Source of the DNA: Saprospiraceae bacterium | GTDB taxonomy: Bacteria; Bacteroidota; Bacteroidia; Chitinophagales; Saprospiraceae | Assembly: GCA_020630455.1 (NCBI GenBank) | Contig: JAHDBK010000275.1 | Location: forward strand, 1 to 5,644 | Reading direction: 5' to 3' | Length of the DNA: 5,644 bases | Shown: one piece after another, positions 1 to 5,644 of the stretch | How the letters are laid out: every line of letters begins with the position of its first letter | Numbering within the stretch: the stretch's first letter is position 1 | Position numbers and translations under genes: made by a program | Notes under the pieces: generated by a model | The model's database searches: none | What the model was told of the DNA's origin: nothing | Seen by the model: only the letters and a program-made list of their open reading frames with translations

Positions 1-20
1 TTATAATAAAAATAAAGTTT

Positions 21-1502
21 ATGATGCTTAATATTTCAAGGAGAATAGTTGTTTTGCTAATATTTTTAACTTACACAATAGGTAATATCGTAGCACAAAA
101 ATCTTTAGAACAAGCTAAAGAAGTATTGACTAATGATGAGGCAATGAGTTATGCTAGTATCGCCATTTCTGTAAAAAATGTGACTACTGGAAAAAATATA
201 CTAAATTATAATGCCAATAAAAGTTTATGCCCCGCTTCATCTGTAAAAATAATTACTACTGCGAGTGCTATTAATTTACTAGGGGCAGATTATACATTTA
301 AAACGGAATTATTATACGATGGTGAGATTGATAATGAGGGAGTACTCAATGGTAATATTTATATAAAAGGATATGGTGACCCATCTTTAGGTGCATCTTT
401 ACCTCAAGGAAATAAATCTACTGAAGAAATACTCCAGCTTTTTGTACAAGCAATTAAGGGACAGGGCATTAAAGAAATTAAAGGAAAGATTATAGGAGAT
501 GCAAGTACATTTGATAATGCAGCTGTTCCTCCAACTTGGATTTGGGAAGATATGGGCAATTATTATGGAGCAGGTTGTTTCGGTTTAAATATTAATGCTA
601 ATTCTTATGAATTATATTTACAACAAACATCTCAATTAAATGCAAAGCCACAAGTAATTAAAACAAAACCATATATTCCTAACTTGTTGTTTATTAATGA
701 ATTGAGTTCTGCTGCAAAGGGGAGTGGTGACCAGTGTTATATCTATGGCGTACCCTATCAAAATACCCGTTTTTTAAGAGGAACTATTCCAATAGGTAAT
801 GGAGAATTTGTCGTGAAAGGAAGTATGCCTGACCCTGCTTTTACATTCGCATCTTTGCTTTTAGAATCATTAGAAATGAATGATGTGAAAACATCTCATT
901 TGGCTACTTCAGTACTAGAATTAACCTTACTCAATAATTCTCAAAAACTTAAGAAGAAAAAAATATATACGCACTATTCTTTACCATTAAAAGATATTAT
1001 AAATGCTACTCATGATAAGAGTATTAATCTTTATGCCGAAGCTTTTGTAAAAATAATTGCTTATGAAAAAACAGGCATTGGTAGTTTAGAAAAAGGTTTA
1101 GAAAAAATAAAAGAATATTGGCAATCAAGAGGTGTAGAATTAGGTGCTTGTTTTTTAAAAGATGGAAGTGGATTGTCTCCAAAGAATGCCATCTCTCCTC
1201 AAATATTTACAGATATTTTAAGCATTCTTGCAAATGATAATAATATGTTTAAAATTTATAAATCTACGCTACCAATATCAGGGGAAAAAGGGGGACTATC
1301 TTATATGTTTAAAAATTCTCCTGCAAAAGGAAAAATATACGCTAAATCAGGCTATATGGAAAGAGTAAGGTCTTATACTGGTTATGCATTAGCATCTAAT
1401 GGAGATTGGTTATCATTTTCTATAATAATTAATAATTATTCATGCAGTCCTTCTTTAGCAAGAAAAAAAATGGAAAAATTTATGGAATCTTTAATATTGT
1501 AA
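21..1502 (+). CDS. dacB: D-alanyl-D-alanine carboxypeptidase/endopeptidase (PBP4 family, peptidase S13)
   Basis: This 493-residue protein is a class C low-molecular-weight penicillin-binding protein. The family removes terminal D-Ala from peptidoglycan stem peptides and cuts D-Ala-meso-DAP cross-links in the periplasm. Residues 1-25 form a Sec signal peptide (basic SRR, then a hydrophobic core) with likely cleavage at IVA|Q; there is no lipobox Cys. The active-site motifs appear in order: SxxK at 73-76 (SSVK, nucleophile Ser73), SxN at 334-336 (SIN), and KSG at 442-444 where KTG is usual. Other family signatures are GYGDPSL (118-124), PPTWIWEDMGNYYGAG (170-185), DGSGLSPKN (381-389) and LPISGEKGGL (417-426). 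The gap of about 258 residues between the first two motifs is the large insertion typical of class C enzymes, and the total length is normal. ATG codons at 21 and 24 both fit the signal peptide. Only 20 A/T-rich bases are visible upstream, with no Shine-Dalgarno sequence and no in-frame stop, so a longer start is not strictly excluded. Family assignment is very secure; the balance of carboxypeptidase and endopeptidase activity is inferred. Confidence 0.95.
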   Translation: MMLNISRRIVVLLIFLTYTIGNIVAQKSLEQAKEVLTNDEAMSYASIAISVKNVTTGKNILNYNANKSLCPASSVKIITTASAINLLGADYTFKTELLYDGEIDNEGVLNGNIYIKGYGDPSLGASLPQGNKSTEEILQLFVQAIKGQGIKEIKGKIIGDASTFDNAAVPPTWIWEDMGNYYGAGCFGLNINANSYELYLQQTSQLNAKPQVIKTKPYIPNLLFINELSSAAKGSGDQCYIYGVPYQNTRFLRGTIPIGNGEFVVKGSMPDPAFTFASLLLESLEMNDVKTSHLATSVLELTLLNNSQKLKKKKIYTHYSLPLKDIINATHDKSINLYAEAFVKIIAYEKTGIGSLEKGLEKIKEYWQSRGVELGACFLKDGSGLSPKNAISPQIFTDILSILANDNNMFKIYKSTLPISGEKGGLSYMFKNSPAKGKIYAKSGYMERVRSYTGYALASNGDWLSFSIIINNYSCSPSLARKKMEKFMESLIL

Positions 1503-1523
1503 AAATACTATGTCACAATTGAA

Positions 1524-1555
1524 TTGGTTTAAATAAAGGTGCTTGTCTTTTTTTG
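1524..1555 (+). promoter_or_regulatory. Weak candidate Bacteroidota-type promoter for the S8 protease gene
   Basis: The known Bacteroidota housekeeping promoter is a -33 TTG or TTTG and a -7 TAnnTTTG about 17-23 bases apart. In the 125-base spacer, TTG at 1524-1526 is followed after 21 bases by TTTTTTTG at 1548-1555, which matches the -7 box except for A at its second position. A second near match, TGGTTTTG at 1560-1567, has the same single mismatch but its nearest TTG (1543-1545) is only 14 bases away. Either would give a 5' leader of roughly 50-65 bases. T-rich DNA yields such matches easily, so the call is tentative. The spacer shows no strong hairpin followed by a T run, so termination of the dacB transcript is not visible. 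Confidence 0.25.
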
Positions 1556-1627
1556 GCATTGGTTTTGAATATGTGGTAATAGCCGAATGGGTTTATTCAA
1601 GTAAAATTCAAAATCATACTATATAAA

Positions 1628-4600
1628 ATGATAACTTATACCAAAACTAAATACAACTTACTATTTTTACTCTTGACATTTTGTTTTTCTTTTAACCTTG
1701 CTTTTGGACAAAGCAACGAAAGGTTTAAGAACCTAATTAAAACTACTACATTTAATAATAAACTAATATTAGGTGTAGACGAAAATCATATTCATGAATT
1801 CAAAAATAATAGTGATTTTCAAATTAGAGGAAAATATGTAAATGGAACCTATTTAGTGTTGGTGGATAAAAGTAAAGCATCTAAAATTTCTTCAGACCTT
1901 AAGAATCAATTATATCAAATTGATCCTTCTATAAAAATTTCAAATGAATTAGCTACGCAAGGGCAAGTAGAAATAGCCATTTCTTTTGTAGATGATTTAT
2001 CCGAAGAACAAGTTGAAAATATAAGAAACGATTTTGGAATATCTAGTAATGAATTTAACCTGTATAATTCTAAGTTAACCATAGGGAAAATCAATGCAAA
2101 TATGATTAACGCTTTAGCTTCAATGCCTGAAGTAGCGTCAATTGAACCTATTACAGAAGAGCCAGAACCACTGGGGGACAAAAGCCTTTCATTTGGAAAC
2201 GTTGAAGTTTTACACAATACCGATTTATATGGATTAACAGGAGATGGAGTAGTAACTGGTGTAGGTGATGGAGGTGAATTAGGGAATCATATTGACTTTA
2301 AAGGAAGAAATATTAATTATGCTGCTGGTACTTACTCTTCTTATGGTGATCATGGAGATAAGGTAGCTGGTATTATAGGAGCAGCTGGAAATTTAGATGA
2401 AAAATATAAAGGAATTGCTCCAGATGCTAATATCTTGACTCAAAAGACTTACAGAATTTTCTATTATATTGATCAATATTATAATAATAATGGAATGGTG
2501 ATTACCAATAATTCTTATGGAACATCATTCAGTTGTACTGATGCAGGTGCTTACCAATATTACAGTATGTTGATGGATCAACAAATGAATACCTATGAAG
2601 ATGTATTACATTGTGTTGCTGCTGGTAATAATGGAACATCAACCTGTGGTGATTTTCCAGAAGGTTATGGTACGGTTTTAAAAATATATGCAGCTGCTAA
2701 AAACGTTCTAACCGTAGGTGGTATTAATTATGAAGGAGTTCATAATCCTTGGACAAGTAAAGGACCTGTTCAGGATGGTCGTCTTAAACCTGAAGTAGTG
2801 ACTTTGAGTTTTGGAATGACAAGTACAAGTAATAACTATAACTACGGCGGGTTTGGAGGTTCTAGTGGAGCAACAGCCAATGCTAGCGGAATAGCTACTC
2901 TATTATATGAGCAATATAAAAATATTAATAATGAAAACCCAAAAGGATCTTTAATCAAAGCTGTTATGTGTAATACTGCTGATGATAAGGGTAATTTTGG
3001 ACCAGATTATATCTATGGTTATGGAGCCTTAAATGCTGAAAAAGCAGCTTTAGCAATTCAAAATAACCAATTCGATTTTGGTGAAACAACATCAGTTGGC
3101 GAAGAAATTACATTTACCATTCCTGTAACAGCTAATCAAAAAGATTTGAGAGTTATGTTATATTGGAATGATATCGAAAGCACAATATTTAATGTGAAAG
3201 CTTTAATCAATGATTTGGATTTAAAAGTAGTTGCTCCTGATGGAACAGAAATACTACCTTATGTATTGAACCCTAATCCTGCAAATGTAGCAGATGTTGC
3301 TACTAGAGGAATAGATAGATTGAATAATGGAGAACAAGTCATTATTAATAATCCTCAAGCAGGTAATTACACAATAAAAGTAAGAACTCACATGCTGAGT
3401 GCTGCTAGTCAAAAATTTGTAATAACTTATCATACGAATCATCAAGATGAATTAAAAATTAATTATCCAGTACAAAATCAAAAATTATTACCAAGCGAAA
3501 ATATTTATATCAATTGGACCTCGAATCTTGATAATGTAACTGGTTATGCTTTGCATTATTCTAGTGATAATGGTGCTACTTGGAATTTAATCAACGAAAC
3601 GATTGACGCTTCAGCTGTTTCTTTTTCTTGGAATACTCCAGCAATCAATAGCAGTGCTGTAAAACTAAAGTTAACAGCACAAGGCACAAGTGAAGAATTT
3701 ATTACCGATGCTTTTTCTGTATTAAACAGACCTAGTACTGTAACAGCTACTGCAGAATGTGGACAATATGTTCATTTAAATTGGACGGCAAGTACCGATG
3801 CATTAGCTTATGAAGTATATAGATTAGGGACGGAAAAAATGGAGTTGATTGCTACAGTAACTGATACGGAATATTTAGCAGGTGATTTAAATGTTGGAAC
3901 AGACGAATGGTTCTCAGTTAGAGCTGTTTATGATGGTAATTATACTTCTAGAAGAACAGTTGCTGTTTCAGCTACTCCAAATGGAAACTATCCTTGTGAT
4001 TGGTCTAATGATGTCGAAGTTATTTCATTAGAATTAATGGGGCCTTCAAAAGGAAGAGCATATACTTCTACTAGTTTAAGTGCTACCACAGGTTTTCAAT
4101 TACAAATAGTAAATGCAGGAAATAATACACTTACTGAAATTCCATTAGATATTGTTATTAATGGAAATTTATATACAGAAAATATTAACGAAACGGTTAA
4201 TCCAGGAGATACGGTAAATTATGTTACAGCTTCTATATATGATTTAACCGCTGCAGGAACACATACCATTGATGTTCAGACGAATTTGTCTGGAGATTTA
4301 TACGGTAATGAAAACTATTTTACGGTTAGTGCAGAACAATTACCAAACCCTCAATTACCAATTCCTTTTTATTTCTTTATAGGAGGATTGGATGATATTA
4401 ATCTTACTTCTTATGTTCATGGTGTTCCTTCTTTGCCTATGATGGATTTCAATACATCTGGCAATGGTTCTTTGACAAGTCAAGTGAATACTGATGATAC
4501 AGCAGAAGTATTGGTTGTTGAAAATACAGCAGCAGATTCTCAATCAGAATTAACAATGACATTCAACTTAGATGGTGCTTCATCTATTAGGTTGTATAAT

Positions 4601-5458
4601 AGAAGTTCTTATTTGTTAGAAATTCCTAATGGTGATAACACTTCTGAGGCAGTCTTAGAAGTAAGAGGTTCAGAATCAGATTCGTGGTTAACCTTATTAC
4701 AACTCAGTAAATCAAATGATTGGATAAAAGTTGAAAATTTAGATATATACGAAACATTAGGAAATAATGGACAATCTTATAGTTCGTCTACTCAATTAAG
4801 ATGGGTAGTATCGGGTAATGCAAGATTACAATTGGATGAAATTTCTATGACTGATATTGTTGATGACAATGCCTTACCTGTCGAGATGGTTTATTTCAGA
4901 GCTCAAAAAGTGAGAAATGATGCCGTTTTAGAATGGAAAACTGCTTCTGAAGAAAATAATGACTTCTTTGAAGTACAAGTGGCAGAAGGAACAGAGGCCC
5001 TAAATGAAGGAAATTTTAGAAAATTAGGAATAGTTGATGGAAATGGTACGGTTTTGGATGAGCAATTATATGTTTTTAATGATGTTGAAACCTATAAGTC
5101 AGGTGTTAGATATTATAGACTAAAACAAGTCGATTTCGATGGTGCTTTTGAATATTCTGATATCGTTTCAGTAGATTTTACAGAAAAAGAAGCTAATCAG
5201 ATTGCTATTTTACCAAATGTTGTAGTCAGTGAAGAAAACTCAACAATTTATTTTGAATTGAATAAAAATGCTACAGTAGATTTGATATTAGCCGATGCTT
5301 CTGGAAGAGTTATTCAAAGAATTAAAGAAGATTACAATGCAGGCTTAGTTTCAGTAGATTTAAAAATTACAAGTAATATGGCTCCTGGTGTTTATTTCCT
5401 TTCAGGAAAAATTAATAACGAAACAGCAGCGTCAAGACTTATTAAAGTTAATGAATAA
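1628..5458 (+). CDS. Secreted multidomain subtilisin-like serine protease (S8, KP-43-like) with T9SS type A sorting domain
   Basis: This 1276-residue extracellular endopeptidase should enter the periplasm by Sec and cross the outer membrane by T9SS. Residues 1-27 are a signal peptide (cleavage near AFG|Q). Residues 28 to about 180 are a propeptide whose second half (113-176, ending MPEVASIEP) resembles an I9-type inhibitor/chaperone. The S8 domain covers about 184-477: Asp214 (VGDGG), His242 (HGDKVAG), oxyanion Asn334 (AAGNNG) and Ser413 (GSSGATANASG). Residues 483-602 (LRVMLYWND, NDLDLKVVAPDGT, PQAGNYTIKV) match the beta-barrel that follows the catalytic domain in KP-43 proteases. Next come an Ig-like domain (607-699, YSSDNGATW), FnIII (701-785), a CARDB-like domain (792-900), an unassigned beta-rich domain (905-1080), an FnIII-like module (1083-1185) and the T9SS tail (1191-1276, ending GVYFLSG...SRLIKVNE), normally removed by PorU at the cell surface. 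The start is firm: the in-frame ATG at 1571 meets a stop at 1577, and the signal peptide begins at residue 1. All catalytic residues are present, so activity is likely. Substrate is unknown, and boundaries of the accessory domains are approximate. Confidence 0.93.
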   Translation: MITYTKTKYNLLFLLLTFCFSFNLAFGQSNERFKNLIKTTTFNNKLILGVDENHIHEFKNNSDFQIRGKYVNGTYLVLVDKSKASKISSDLKNQLYQIDPSIKISNELATQGQVEIAISFVDDLSEEQVENIRNDFGISSNEFNLYNSKLTIGKINANMINALASMPEVASIEPITEEPEPLGDKSLSFGNVEVLHNTDLYGLTGDGVVTGVGDGGELGNHIDFKGRNINYAAGTYSSYGDHGDKVAGIIGAAGNLDEKYKGIAPDANILTQKTYRIFYYIDQYYNNNGMVITNNSYGTSFSCTDAGAYQYYSMLMDQQMNTYEDVLHCVAAGNNGTSTCGDFPEGYGTVLKIYAAAKNVLTVGGINYEGVHNPWTSKGPVQDGRLKPEVVTLSFGMTSTSNNYNYGGFGGSSGATANASGIATLLYEQYKNINNENPKGSLIKAVMCNTADDKGNFGPDYIYGYGALNAEKAALAIQNNQFDFGETTSVGEEITFTIPVTANQKDLRVMLYWNDIESTIFNVKALINDLDLKVVAPDGTEILPYVLNPNPANVADVATRGIDRLNNGEQVIINNPQAGNYTIKVRTHMLSAASQKFVITYHTNHQDELKINYPVQNQKLLPSENIYINWTSNLDNVTGYALHYSSDNGATWNLINETIDASAVSFSWNTPAINSSAVKLKLTAQGTSEEFITDAFSVLNRPSTVTATAECGQYVHLNWTASTDALAYEVYRLGTEKMELIATVTDTEYLAGDLNVGTDEWFSVRAVYDGNYTSRRTVAVSATPNGNYPCDWSNDVEVISLELMGPSKGRAYTSTSLSATTGFQLQIVNAGNNTLTEIPLDIVINGNLYTENINETVNPGDTVNYVTASIYDLTAAGTHTIDVQTNLSGDLYGNENYFTVSAEQLPNPQLPIPFYFFIGGLDDINLTSYVHGVPSLPMMDFNTSGNGSLTSQVNTDDTAEVLVVENTAADSQSELTMTFNLDGASSIRLYNRSSYLLEIPNGDNTSEAVLEVRGSESDSWLTLLQLSKSNDWIKVENLDIYETLGNNGQSYSSSTQLRWVVSGNARLQLDEISMTDIVDDNALPVEMVYFRAQKVRNDAVLEWKTASEENNDFFEVQVAEGTEALNEGNFRKLGIVDGNGTVLDEQLYVFNDVETYKSGVRYYRLKQVDFDGAFEYSDIVSVDFTEKEANQIAILPNVVVSEENSTIYFELNKNATVDLILADASGRVIQRIKEDYNAGLVSVDLKITSNMAPGVYFLSGKINNETAASRLIKVNE

Positions 5459-5475
5459 TTTAAAAATATTAAATC

Positions 5476-5562
5476 ATGATAAGAACAGTTAAAAACCAAA
5501 AAGTAATTATTCTGGATATTGAAGATTTAGTAAAACCAGATAGTTCAAAAACCAAAAAATAA
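5476..5562 (+). CDS. Possible 28-residue small protein of unknown function
   Basis: A short frame starts 17 bases after the protease stop codon and ends in tandem stops (TAA at 5560-5562, then TAA at 5563-5565). The product begins MIRTVKNQ, has a middle stretch VIILDIEDLV of alternating hydrophobic and acidic residues, and ends SSKTKK. It has no signal peptide and no membrane segment, and I do not recognise a family. The close spacing would allow co-transcription with the protease. No Shine-Dalgarno sequence is visible, but this phylum seldom relies on one. In AT-rich DNA an open frame of 28 codons can arise by chance, and an antisense frame overlaps it (5469-5591), so this is a candidate only. 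Confidence 0.3.
   Translation: MIRTVKNQKVIILDIEDLVKPDSSKTKK
5491..5558 (+). repeat. Pair of 12-base A-rich direct repeats
   Basis: AAAAACCAAAAA occurs at 5491-5502 and again at 5547-5558, 56 bases apart from start to start. The similarity extends a little at both sides: AGTT (or AGTTC) precedes each copy, and one further base then TAAT follows each. Both copies lie inside the possible 28-codon frame but in different reading phases, so the match is at the DNA level and is not a peptide repeat. It may simply reflect A-rich composition; no function is claimed. Confidence 0.35.
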
Positions 5563-5618
5563 TAAAGAATTGAGAAAGCTTTTTGTACCATTTAGAGCAT
5601 GTTTAAAAATTTATCACA

Positions 5619-5644
5619 ATGAGAATCAATAGATTAAGGTTTTG
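5619..5644 (+). CDS. Possible 5' end of the next gene, cut by the window edge
   Basis: An ATG at 5619 opens a frame that runs to the last base, giving MRINRLRF and two further bases. A short start rich in Arg would suit the N-terminal part of a Sec signal peptide, and the A/T-rich leader resembles those of the two complete genes. The ATG overlaps the stop of a seven-codon frame (5599-5622) as ATGA, which is probably accidental. With only eight codons visible, neither the reality of the gene nor its product can be judged. Confidence 0.3.

Noticed and set aside
2..7. TATAAT just upstream of dacB, like a sigma-70 -10 box
   Set aside because: It is only 13 bases from the ATG, no -35 is visible in the window, and Bacteroidota promoters use TAnnTTTG; A/T-rich leaders match TATAAT by chance.
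1463..1470. Run of eight A within dacB (RKKMEK), considered as a slippage or programmed frameshift site
   Set aside because: It lies past all catalytic motifs close to the C-terminus, no downstream stimulating structure is evident, and the frame is intact through it.
1535..1555. AAAGG...TCTTT followed by T residues after dacB, considered as an intrinsic terminator
   Set aside because: The stem is at most four or five weak pairs including a G-U, too unstable to call a terminator.
1915..2217. Minus-strand open frame of 100 codons inside the protease gene
   Set aside because: It lies wholly within the propeptide-coding part of a well-supported gene, has no recognisable domain, and is explained as an antisense shadow.
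3254..3445. Minus-strand open frame of 63 codons inside the protease gene
   Set aside because: It lies antisense to the KP-43-type barrel coding region; its composition (many Ser, Tyr, Ile, Cys) is what the complement of AT-rich coding sequence gives.
4355..4543. Minus-strand open frame of 62 codons inside the protease gene
   Set aside because: It is an antisense shadow of the unassigned beta-rich domain, with no signal of its own.
5575..5582. AAAGCTTT palindrome after the protease, considered as a terminator or operator
   Set aside because: It is an eight-base palindrome without a loop or longer flanking symmetry, so it cannot form a terminator hairpin and is too short to claim as an operator.
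5469..5591. Minus-strand 40-codon frame giving a very hydrophobic peptide that could look like a small membrane toxin
   Set aside because: The hydrophobicity follows from reading the complement of A-rich Lys/Asn/Gln codons as Phe/Leu/Trp. It overlaps the plus-strand small ORF, and no promoter or antitoxin RNA is evident.

Overview
The window is AT-rich, gene-dense DNA from a member of the Bacteroidota. The best evidence is the large second gene, a secreted protease ending in a type A sorting domain of the type IX secretion system (T9SS), a system essentially confined to that phylum. Supporting signs are A-rich leaders without a Shine-Dalgarno sequence, signal peptides cleaved just before Gln, and the 'LPVEMVYFRA...YYRLKQVDFDG' module that typically precedes T9SS tails. 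A marine or environmental Cytophagales or Flavobacteriales species is plausible, but the sequence alone does not settle the order.

Layout, all on the + strand: (1) bases 21-1502, a complete class C penicillin-binding protein (DacB/PBP4, peptidase family S13) with its three active-site motifs in order; (2) bases 1503-1627, a 125-base spacer with a weak candidate Bacteroidota-type promoter and no convincing terminator; (3) bases 1628-5458, a 1276-residue multidomain subtilisin-like protease. Its order is signal peptide, long propeptide, S8 catalytic domain, KP-43-type beta-barrel, Ig-like domain, FnIII domain, CARDB-like domain, unassigned beta-rich domain, FnIII-like module and T9SS tail; (4) bases 5459-5644, a tail region holding a possible 28-residue small ORF bracketed by a 12-base A-rich direct repeat, and the possible first codons of a further gene cut by the window edge.

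The two main genes have no evident biochemical link. One trims peptidoglycan in the periplasm; the other is exported through the outer membrane to act on extracellular protein. Both enter the periplasm by Sec. They are co-directional but probably separate transcription units.

I found no tRNA, rRNA, CRISPR array, insertion sequence or riboswitch. Nothing here clearly amounts to a new biological system. The points most worth a second look are the unusual residues around the protease's catalytic His and Ser, its unassigned beta-rich domain, and the small ORF after it.
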